From Candidatus Hodarchaeota archaeon (lineage in GTDB: Archaea; Asgardarchaeota; Heimdallarchaeia; Hodarchaeales; Hodarchaeaceae): a DNA stretch of 6,076 nucleotides. The position numbers and the translations under genes were made by a program. The stretch covers positions 1-6,076 of the forward strand of contig JAUUVJ010000269.1 of assembly GCA_030589605.1 (NCBI GenBank). The letters run 5' to 3'. Position 1 is the first letter of the stretch. Each line of letters opens with the position of its first letter. Below the pieces are notes generated by a model. That model did no database searches, was not told the DNA's origin, and saw nothing but the letters and a program-made list of their open reading frames with translations. This document shows, piece after piece, positions 1-5,738 of the stretch.

Positions 1-687
1 ACTCATGGTCATACAGTGACAACGGGTGCTTTAAAAAATGCCTTTGGTGGATTAATTCCGAAATATCGGCATCATTCTCACAAAGTTATTCATGAAGTTC
101 TTGTAGATTTACTTACTATTCAAAAAGAAATTCATCCGGGGCTTCTTGCGGTAATGGATGGAACAGTTTCTGGTGATGGGGCTGGGCCTAGAGTTATGGA
201 ACCTATCGCCACTAATCTTATACTTGCAAGTGAAGATCAAGTTGCAATTGATGCTGTTTCAGCCAAGCTAATGGGATTTGATCCGCTCAAGATTGATTAC
301 ATCAAAATGGCACATGATCAGGGTTTAGGGGTAGGAGACACTGATCAGATAGAAATTCTTGGGTTAGATCAGGATGAATATCAAAAAACAAACTTTGGTT
401 TCAAGACGAAACGAAGTCTAGTTATTCGATGGGATCAACGAATTCGAAGAACAACCCATCGTTATCGGCCTCTTAAACCCTTCCATTGGTTCTTATTTCA
501 TACACCTGTATTTAGAATGTTTATTGCAGCCTCTAGCATTTATCATGATTGGTTTTGGTATCGTTTCGTTGGAAAGAAAAAAATAAAAACGTTTTTACAA
601 ACCGAATGGGGAAAACTTTACGAATCTTATGAATTAGGACCTGAAATGAAAGAGTATCCTAAAATCACTAATTGGGATAGGTACTGA
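1..687 (+). CDS. DUF362 family protein, C-terminal part (5' end outside window)
   Basis: The reading frame is open from base 1, so the GTG at 16 is an internal valine and the true start lies left of the window; 228 codons are visible, ending in TGA at 685-687. The family is recognised from a run of typical DUF362 motifs: T-H-x-H just before V-T-T-G-A-L-K-N-A-F-G-G (visible residues 1-17), M-D-G-T-V-S-G-D-G-A-G-P near residue 53, A-S-E-D-Q-V-A-I-D-A-V near residue 75, and G-L-G-V-G-D near residue 108. DUF362 proteins have no firmly assigned reaction, and many carry 4Fe-4S ferredoxin-like domains. The visible part contains no cysteine, so any cluster would lie in the missing N-terminal part. 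The tail from about residue 135 is basic and rich in aromatic residues (W, F, Y) and may be membrane-associated, which is an inference. The gene converges on the methyltransferase gene with a 44-base gap, so it is not in that operon. Confidence 0.85.
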   Translation, partial: THGHTVTTGALKNAFGGLIPKYRHHSHKVIHEVLVDLLTIQKEIHPGLLAVMDGTVSGDGAGPRVMEPIATNLILASEDQVAIDAVSAKLMGFDPLKIDYIKMAHDQGLGVGDTDQIEILGLDQDEYQKTNFGFKTKRSLVIRWDQRIRRTTHRYRPLKPFHWFLFHTPVFRMFIAASSIYHDWFWYRFVGKKKIKTFLQTEWGKLYESYELGPEMKEYPKITNWDRY

Positions 688-731
688 CTTTTTATAGTAA
701 AATCCGTTACTTATCAGCCATAACGAGCAAA

Positions 732-2117
732 TTAGTATATGAATGGAACTCCATAATCTATAAGCTCTTTTTTAGAATTCTTATAAAGATTCATATATTC
801 TGTTGAAGGTTTGCACTTCCGTATATCATAACATTCTCGAAAGTTCTTACCCAGAGGAGCATCTGGAATTTTATCTTCATACATTTTCAGAAGATTAAGA
901 ATGATCTCATTAACATCTTCCCGAGAATATTTCTCTTTTGCAGCTCCACATCCTACTTCTACTGCCATTCTCGCTTCCATAGGGGTTGCATAATTCTTAT
1001 GTTTATTCTTAGCAACAGCAATTTCCCAAAGATTTCCACCAGATACAACAGATACAAGAGAATGAGCTGCAGCTTCTTTTAAAACCATGGGGGTACATGG
1101 TCCAGCAGCAGTAAAACCATTTGACGTAGAGATCAAATTACTATTCCGCGCTAAAGCTTGATAAGTAGTTGAAATTACCCACAGAAGCTCCCGTGTGGTA
1201 TTACATGTGTGCTTCAAATGGAATGGGAAATAGTTCTGGAAATGTGCTTGGTTTACCAGTAAACCTTGAATATGATATGCAATCCCGACGATTGCAGTTC
1301 CTTCAGCTCCGCCAGTATATCCACCTAGTATAGGTCCTGTAAGAGCTCCAACGAAACATCCGTATGTGTGGAAATGTACCATTTTATTAAGTAGGGAATT
1401 GTTAATTTTAAGCTCAGTAACACTCGCAACAAAGCGACCATCAGTTAACCTTTCTCCCCATTCAGGGTTGCTAGCTGCAATTTGTGCTGCATCAGATTCT
1501 GCTGTTCCAACACTTTTAAGAAAAATACCAGGCCGGCCAACTCTTCTAGCAGCTTCTCTAAACATCATAGCATGAGCTACTGATCCTTTTACCTCTGTAG
1601 GATAGCCTGAACGAATAGGCATTCCCTCAATCTCATCAAGGATTGGGGCACAAACACCATCAGCTAATGGTTCCTGTAAATATGCCATACTCATCGGAAC
1701 GAAGAGATCTTCATCACATGTTATATCAGGGGATAACATACAGAAAGGTCTTTTAGTATCCTCGATTTGTCTGTTTGTGATCTCCCTCGAATCACAACCA
1801 TAGCCAAATGTGAATTTTCCAGGGAAATTTCCTAGTGCTTCTTTTATTTCATCTTCCGTAAATATAATTCTACGGTGAGTATCAGTGCATAGAGTTCCAA
1901 CTTCAAGATAGAGATCCATAGCTGCGTTCCACATACTATCTGCAAGACTATTATCAGAGGGAACGGGTGTCAAAGGGTCGAATTGAATATCATAATCCTT
2001 GATAACCCGTCGAAGTTCGGGAACAAGGATTTTTAGATCAAAATCCTTTTCCAAACAAACGGGGCCTGTCTCTGCCCTATCTAATATTTCATTGATCCGC
2101 CAAGGAGGTGTTACCAT
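732..2117 (-). CDS. MtmB-family corrinoid methyltransferase without pyrrolysine; substrate unknown
   Basis: This 461-residue protein belongs to the monomethylamine methyltransferase (MtmB) family, TIM-barrel enzymes that move a methyl group from a small amine to the cobalt of a partner corrinoid protein. Its length is close to methanogen MtmB (about 458). Shared blocks include C-T-D-T-H-R (77-82), G-R-P-G (194-197), E-L-K-I (235-238), G-G-Y-x-G-G (275-280), T-R-E (308-310), A-G-P-C-T-x-M (338-344), M-E-A-R-M (380-384) and E-C-Y-D (428-431). True MtmB has pyrrolysine (UAG) at residue 202. Here the aligned residue is K201, encoded by AAA at 1517-1515, and the frame contains no UAG. From my recalled MtmB1 sequence, the pyrrolysine-pocket residues E205, E229, E259, Q333 and Y335 align with G204, F229, L259, G334 and T336. 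I infer a different substrate. The gene is the second in an operon with the corrinoid protein; GGTGA five bases before ATG supports the start. The stop is TAA. Confidence 0.9.
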   Translation of the reverse strand: MVTPPWRINEILDRAETGPVCLEKDFDLKILVPELRRVIKDYDIQFDPLTPVPSDNSLADSMWNAAMDLYLEVGTLCTDTHRRIIFTEDEIKEALGNFPGKFTFGYGCDSREITNRQIEDTKRPFCMLSPDITCDEDLFVPMSMAYLQEPLADGVCAPILDEIEGMPIRSGYPTEVKGSVAHAMMFREAARRVGRPGIFLKSVGTAESDAAQIAASNPEWGERLTDGRFVASVTELKINNSLLNKMVHFHTYGCFVGALTGPILGGYTGGAEGTAIVGIAYHIQGLLVNQAHFQNYFPFHLKHTCNTTRELLWVISTTYQALARNSNLISTSNGFTAAGPCTPMVLKEAAAHSLVSVVSGGNLWEIAVAKNKHKNYATPMEARMAVEVGCGAAKEKYSREDVNEIILNLLKMYEDKIPDAPLGKNFRECYDIRKCKPSTEYMNLYKNSKKELIDYGVPFIY

Positions 2118-2130
2118 CTATTTCACCTTT
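2115..2130 (-). promoter_or_regulatory. Ribosome binding site for the MtmB-like gene, overlapping the corrinoid gene end
   Basis: Read on the minus strand, the end of the corrinoid gene is GGAAAGGTGAAATAGATG. GGTGA matches the archaeal 16S tail (complementary to CACC), and five bases (AATAG) separate it from ATG. This supports independent or coupled re-initiation at 2117 and normal termination at the TAG. Confidence 0.6.
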
Positions 2131-2780
2131 CCCTCAATTAATTTGGTCGCAAGTTTTCCAGCTCCACCAGCAGTTTCCGTCCAACCATCAGCACCAATTT
2201 CTTTTTGCCAAGTTTCGCTTGTTGGGGCGCCTCCAATGATTACTATGAAATTTTCTCGTTTTCCTAGCGCTTCTAGTAGTTCTATGACTTCCTTTTGAGA
2301 CCCCATAGTGGTAGTCATTAATGCCGAAAGCGCAATAATATCTGCACCGACCTCTTCAGCTCTTTCAATAAACTGTATTGAGGGAACATCCCTTCCTAAA
2401 TCAAACACTTCAAACCCTGAAACTTCTAACATAATTTTTACAATGTCTTTTCCGATTTCGTGAATGTCTCCATGAACTGTACCAAGTATAACTTTACCTT
2501 TCGGTTTGGGATGTTCGATAGCTGATTCCTTAAGATGTGTTGTCAAGATAGCTGTAGTTTCTTTCATCACTTCAGCTGCTCCCATCAATTCAGGAAGAAA
2601 AATTTCCATCTTGTCGAATTTTTCTCCAACTTCCTCCATTGTAGGGCCTAAAACATCATTTATCACTTTTAAAGGATCAACTTTTGCTTTTAAAAGTTCC
2701 TTGGTAATATTTTTGGCTTCTTCGAGTTTAAATTCCTCCACAGATCTTTTTAATGCTTCGAAAAGGCTTTCTAGTGTCAT
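2118..2780 (-). CDS. Methyltransferase cognate corrinoid protein (MtmC/MtbC/MttC family)
   Basis: This 220-residue cytoplasmic B12-binding protein receives the methyl group from the adjacent MtmB-family enzyme and hands it to a second methyltransferase. It shows the two-domain layout of the MtmC/MtbC/MttC/MtaC group. An N-terminal helical cap (about 1-90) includes P-T-M-E-E-V-G-E-K-F near 46-55 and L-P-E-L-M near 62-66. The C-terminal Rossmann-like cobalamin domain has D105-x-H107-x-x-G110 (H107 is the expected lower cobalt ligand), L-S-A-L-M at 151-155, and G-G-A-P at 183-186. The length is normal for the family. The gene is first in the operon, the same order as mtmC-mtmB in Methanosarcina. 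Its TAG stop (2120-2118) is followed at once by the ATG of the next gene, in the same frame. A GTGA six bases before ATG may be a weak ribosome binding site. Sequence alone cannot say which amine or other methyl donor it serves. Confidence 0.93.
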   Translation of the reverse strand: MTLESLFEALKRSVEEFKLEEAKNITKELLKAKVDPLKVINDVLGPTMEEVGEKFDKMEIFLPELMGAAEVMKETTAILTTHLKESAIEHPKPKGKVILGTVHGDIHEIGKDIVKIMLEVSGFEVFDLGRDVPSIQFIERAEEVGADIIALSALMTTTMGSQKEVIELLEALGKRENFIVIIGGAPTSETWQKEIGADGWTETAGGAGKLATKLIEGKVK

Positions 2781-2799
2781 TTTAATTCACATTTTTTGT

Positions 2800-2920
2800 T
2801 TTGTTTAGTATCTCAAGACCTTTAAAATAACTTCTCTTAAACCAGCTTTATTTATTTGATGTTGAAATAGCAGAAAATTAGTATACTATAATTTAGTAAG
2901 TAACTTGACCAAGTTTACAT
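2800..2920 (-). promoter_or_regulatory. Probable promoter/operator region of the corrinoid-methyltransferase operon
   Basis: The 154 bases between the membrane protein gene and the corrinoid gene hold no gene. On the minus strand, two AT-rich stretches could act as the TATA box: TTATTTTAAA at 2821-2830, preceded by purines and about 45 bases from the ATG, and AAATAAATAAAG at 2846-2857. Farther upstream lie two palindromes, TAGTATACTA (2879-2888) and AACTTG-AC-CAAGTT (2902-2915), which could bind a dimeric regulator. These are visual calls; the exact box is uncertain. Confidence 0.35.
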
Positions 2921-2934
2921 TAGTTAGTATCATG

Positions 2935-4032
2935 CTATTCCATTTTTTTTAAATCAATTTGGTTTTTTGCTTTACTTTTTGGTTTCCAAGTAAGGATTAG
3001 CACTGTATTTACTACTATTATGAACTGGGAAATCGTACATATCAGACAAATAAATCGGACAATAAACAATTCAATATAGAGGAGATAGAAAAGGGAAAGA
3101 AAGGCCAATAAAATCTGAAATGATAGAAATTTATGCAAATAACTAATACTTTTATCTGTTAAATGGATTTTGTGACTCTTAATAAGACTTATTTCCGTTG
3201 GTGTTTTTATGGTTCCAATAAGAAGGGTTTGTATCAAGATAATATTCATCAATACAAATCCTATTAGTGAAAATGGGATATCAATCCCTAAGAAGATTAT
3301 ATACTCATATCGTCGAAATTCAAGAGATCTTAATAAGCTGGATGCAGCACATCCACACCCTCCACTCATATAATCTAGTGATTGATAGCTTAATGCAATG
3401 ATAGAGATGATTGATAGAGTAGATATTAATACTATCCTATTGTTGGATATTGGATTTAAAATTAGATTTTTTCTCCTATAATTTTGACTGATTTTGAAGC
3501 CTACTCCTATTATAACAAGTTCAAGGATCCCTATGAATCCAGAAACTAGAAAAAGATTTGGATCAATTATCCCAATACTAAAAAAGGGTTCATTAGTAGG
3601 AGAAGTAGGAGTATAATCCAGATCTTGGAGAATCGCTAAATATTCTGCTTCAATTGATTCTAAATTATCATAATCGAATCCTATTCCTTGATTTTCTCCC
3701 CATCGGATAATAACCCAAGGTAAGTTCCCTAGGCCATAAGAATCAATATTTAATCTATCTACTTCTTGTAAGAAAAAAGTATAATTTTTATCAATATCAA
3801 TGACCTCAAAATTTGTTTCATTATCATATCGATAAGTAAAATAAAATGGTTCGATATTAGTTAAATAGTTATTATAACAGACTGGGCAACCAGAATCATA
3901 AATAATTATACATTCTATTAATAATTCCTGATTAGGGTCAGCTATTAACGGTTTTACTTGCAAAAAAAATAGTGCAAATAAAATTAAAACCAAAAAAAGA
4001 CGAAATCGTCTCGAATTAGCTGAAAATTGCAT
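2935..4032 (-). CDS. Membrane thiol oxidoreductase: N-terminal thioredoxin-like domain fused to a VKOR-like domain
   Basis: This 365-residue membrane protein probably makes or relays disulfide bonds outside the cell membrane. Residues 11-28 form a signal peptide or first membrane helix. A thioredoxin-like domain follows (about 35-140) with C49-P-V-C52 and a likely cis-proline at L104-P105. A helix at about 160-179 is followed by a VKOR-like bundle: helix 199-217, an outer loop with C226-G-C228 and S231-S232, a re-entry segment with G-I-D-I-P-F-S-L-I-G (249-258), a helix near 302-320, and a last helix near 324-347 with C329-L-I-C332. Positive-inside charges at 181-188, 275-300 and 350-364 put the CxxC, the CxC and the thioredoxin domain on the same outer side. 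The known VKOR-thioredoxin fusions that I recall carry thioredoxin at the C-terminus, so this order is unusual. The stop is TAG, with TAA in frame five codons later. The VKOR assignment rests on motif pattern and topology; a distant DsbB-like protein is the alternative. Confidence 0.7.
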   Translation of the reverse strand: MQFSANSRRFRLFLVLILFALFFLQVKPLIADPNQELLIECIIIYDSGCPVCYNNYLTNIEPFYFTYRYDNETNFEVIDIDKNYTFFLQEVDRLNIDSYGLGNLPWVIIRWGENQGIGFDYDNLESIEAEYLAILQDLDYTPTSPTNEPFFSIGIIDPNLFLVSGFIGILELVIIGVGFKISQNYRRKNLILNPISNNRIVLISTLSIISIIALSYQSLDYMSGGCGCAASSLLRSLEFRRYEYIIFLGIDIPFSLIGFVLMNIILIQTLLIGTIKTPTEISLIKSHKIHLTDKSISYLHKFLSFQILLAFLSLFYLLYIELFIVRFICLICTISQFIIVVNTVLILTWKPKSKAKNQIDLKKME

Positions 4033-4066
4033 TTGGTAAAGGAATCATTCCTTGGGTTTATTACTT
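4033..4066 (-). promoter_or_regulatory. Likely promoter with inverted repeat before the Trx-VKOR gene
   Basis: On the minus strand, GGAAAGTAATAAACCC (about 4054-4069) resembles a purine BRE plus a weak TATA box about 28 bases before the ATG, and no Shine-Dalgarno sequence is visible, so a leaderless transcript is possible. Between box and ATG sits a perfect inverted repeat of seven bases around one central base, AAGGAAT-N-ATTCCTT (4039-4053), placed where a repressor would block transcription. The operator role is an inference. Confidence 0.35.
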
Positions 4067-4156
4067 TCCATATGATTGTATGATAGTCAGGGTGTGGAAA
4101 AGTGTTTTGTTTACAAAATAGTAACTTAATTTTCAAAATATATTGAAAACTTTGAA

Positions 4157-4176
4157 TAAAAAAAAAGCCAAAAATT
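4157..4176 (-). terminator. Possible T-tract terminator downstream of tnpB
   Basis: The minus strand reads TTTTTGGCTTTTTTTTT, a run of nine T after a run of five. Archaeal RNA polymerase stops at oligo-T without needing a hairpin. The tract lies about 240 bases past the tnpB stop and before the promoter of the next gene, so it could separate the two transcription units. Confidence 0.35.
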
Positions 4177-4304
4177 CCATAAATTTTTCTACAGTTCACA
4201 AAAAACAGAAACAAAGAAGTAGAGTCTCCACTAATCCAATAAGAAACAAGAAAAATTAATTACAAAAAAATACTATTCAGTGATTTCTGGAATGATTGTT
4301 TTTC

Positions 4305-4336
4305 TTGGTAATACTGGTTAATCCAGTTATTACCAA
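4305..4336. repeat. Strong intergenic hairpin (13/14-base inverted repeat)
   Basis: The left arm TTGGTAATACTGG (4305-4317) and the right arm CCAGTTATTACCAA (4323-4336) pair along their whole length with one bulged base, around the 5-base loop TTAAT. No T-run follows on either strand, so it does not look like a classic terminator. It lies 45 bases outside the tnpB right end. It could be a regulator site, an RNA structure, or a remnant of another mobile element end. Confidence 0.6.
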
Positions 4337-4380
4337 ACAAGAGATTTTATTGTTAGGAGAATGTTAACAGCTGTAACTGA

Positions 4381-4425
4381 GTGAACTACCATGCCCTAAG
4401 CGACATGGCTTCCTACGAGTCCGCT
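4381..4425 (-). ncRNA. tnpB right end / predicted 3' scaffold of the omega (re)RNA
   Basis: On the minus strand the sequence just after the tnpB stop reads GAAGCC, a hairpin, then GTAGTTCAC. This is the right-end pattern I know from many solo tnpB (IS1341-type) elements. The stem is GCCATGTC (4409-4402) with GGCATGGT (4395-4388), eight pairs including two G-U pairs, closing the loop GCTTAG. In characterised TnpB systems the guide RNA comprises the 3' end of tnpB plus this right end, and the bases just beyond the element form the guide. Here these would begin at 4380 on the minus strand: TCAGTTACAGCTGTTAACAT. The upstream limit of the RNA is not visible. Confidence 0.6.
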
Positions 4426-5738
4426 GAACCTATCAACACTTTAGAGTAACGTTGAGAGGAAACTTTCATTTTATCATTGGCTGTATGAGAATAATATCGT
4501 AGATTACCAATATTTTGACGATTGTGAAGATCTTTAATATTCTTTTCAAAACATTGATAGCTCGTCCACAAAGCATTATGGGAGAGGAACCGTTTCATAA
4601 TGTTGATAGCGGAGTTCTGGTCACGGTCAAGAACAGTTCCACAGCTCTCACAGTGATAAATTCGTTGATAAAGAGGTAGTTGAGATTTTTTATGTCCACA
4701 GAACGCACAAGTCTTACTCGTATTCCGCTCATCAATTGTTATTACTCTTTTACCTAGTAACTTAGCTTTATAGGTTAACAATTCGACAAAACGATTAAGA
4801 TGCCCCGTATTATGCACACCACGGTTGATACTTTTATGATATTTGTTAATTTTACCCTTATTCTTGCCATTTTTTACCATTTGTTTAGATGAAAGGTCAC
4901 CTACAATGATGGTATTAGCTTTAGTATTTTGCACAAAATTTTTACTTTGTTTATGCTGCCAGTCTTTCGTTTGATGACTGCATTTACGTTTGATACTTAA
5001 AAGGCGCTGACTAAATAACCGATGCCTTTTACTGCCTTTTTTACAATGGTCTTTACGTCTTTGAAGGGACTGGATCTGTGGTTCCCAGTATTTATCCGGT
5101 CGCCTGACAATTGATTCGAGGAATTTGCCTTGAAGATTGACTGCAGTGTGTTTAATTGTCCCGAGATCGAAAGCTTGATAAAGCCTGTTATCTTCAAAAG
5201 GAGGTTCTGGTTGGTCATAGGTGACCGTAAGATAGAACTGTCTATCATATCGTTCAAAGAATAGTTCAATCTGTTTGACTTGATAACTCGTGAAGTCAAA
5301 TGGGACTGAAAAAGTCAATTCCGTATTACTAGGATGCTTATGAGAGAAATGAATCGTTTTATTTGTTATCTTGAATCCTGATTGGTTGTAACACAACGTA
5401 AAGAAATAATTTCTTCCTCGGAAGGTTGGTAACTTAGCAGTTGTATCTCCATTCTTCTGTAATCCAAAAAAAGCTTGAAACGCGTTATCAAGCTTTTTGA
5501 GAGTCATTTGAAGGACTTTGGAATAAACAATATTATATCTTGGATAATGCTTTTTTAACTGTGGTAAGGCATTTTGTTGGTCTCTGTAGGAAACAGCATA
5601 TTTGTAGGCATCATAAAGAAACTTTCTTTCGACTAATGCATGATTATACAATACTCGACATGTCTCTGATAATTCCCATAGTAATTCCTCTTGTTTCTTA
5701 CTGGGATTAATTCTGAACTTCCATGTCAACAGAACCAT
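4413..5738 (-). CDS. tnpB: TnpB RNA-guided nuclease, OrfB_IS605 family, with altered RuvC-II
   Basis: This 441-residue protein is full length for TnpB, the RNA-guided endonuclease of IS200/IS605 elements and ancestor of Cas12. The N-terminus has the helix-turn-helix-like opening F-R-I-N-P-S-K-K-Q (8-16) and L-P-x-F-R (103-107, with T105). RuvC-I is F190-D191-L-G, with D191 catalytic. RuvC-II reads I-I-V-G280-D281-L, where most active TnpB proteins have E-D-L, so the usual glutamate is glycine. RuvC-III is D371-R-D373-Q-N-S-A-I-N-I. A zinc finger between them uses C344, C347, C363 and C366. A conserved-looking E337 in D-E-R-N-T-S-K-T-C may replace the lost glutamate; this type recurs in archaeal TnpB sequences that I recall. 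ATG at 5738 fits the family's usual N-terminus. The stop is TAG. Whether the protein cuts DNA cannot be told from sequence alone. Confidence 0.93.
   Translation of the reverse strand: MVLLTWKFRINPSKKQEELLWELSETCRVLYNHALVERKFLYDAYKYAVSYRDQQNALPQLKKHYPRYNIVYSKVLQMTLKKLDNAFQAFFGLQKNGDTTAKLPTFRGRNYFFTLCYNQSGFKITNKTIHFSHKHPSNTELTFSVPFDFTSYQVKQIELFFERYDRQFYLTVTYDQPEPPFEDNRLYQAFDLGTIKHTAVNLQGKFLESIVRRPDKYWEPQIQSLQRRKDHCKKGSKRHRLFSQRLLSIKRKCSHQTKDWQHKQSKNFVQNTKANTIIVGDLSSKQMVKNGKNKGKINKYHKSINRGVHNTGHLNRFVELLTYKAKLLGKRVITIDERNTSKTCAFCGHKKSQLPLYQRIYHCESCGTVLDRDQNSAINIMKRFLSHNALWTSYQCFEKNIKDLHNRQNIGNLRYYSHTANDKMKVSSQRYSKVLIGSADS

Larger units (their letters stand above)
4033..4380. other. Gene-free stretch between the Trx-VKOR gene and the tnpB right end
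   Basis: I see no convincing gene in these 348 bases. A short open frame on the minus strand at 4214-3984 overlaps the start of the membrane protein in another frame and has a low-complexity, aromatic-rich translation, so I do not call it. The stretch holds the promoter of the membrane protein, a T-rich tract that may end tnpB transcripts, a strong hairpin at 4305-4336, and the sequence next to the tnpB right end that would act as its guide. Confidence 0.6.

Noticed and set aside
16..18. GTG at 16 as the start of the DUF362 gene
   Set aside because: The frame and the family motif (T-H-x-H) continue to the left edge, so the GTG is an internal valine.
1500..1530. An in-frame UAG for pyrrolysine in the MtmB-like gene
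   Set aside because: The codon at the expected site is AAA (lysine), and no UAG interrupts the frame anywhere.
1366..1575. Open frame on the plus strand inside the methyltransferase gene
   Set aside because: It lies fully antisense to a well-conserved gene and its translation shows no family motif.
1999..2298. Plus-strand open frame across the operon junction
   Set aside because: It is antisense to both real genes, low in complexity and without recognisable motifs.
2506..2808. Plus-strand open frame opposite the corrinoid gene
   Set aside because: It is antisense to the conserved corrinoid protein and rich in serine and phenylalanine, as expected of a shadow frame.
3984..4214. Minus-strand 76-codon frame upstream of the Trx-VKOR gene
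   Set aside because: It overlaps that gene's start in another frame, would cover its promoter, and has a low-complexity translation rich in F and I.
4997..5299. Minus-strand frame inside tnpB
   Set aside because: It is an alternative frame of the conserved tnpB coding sequence and shows no motif.
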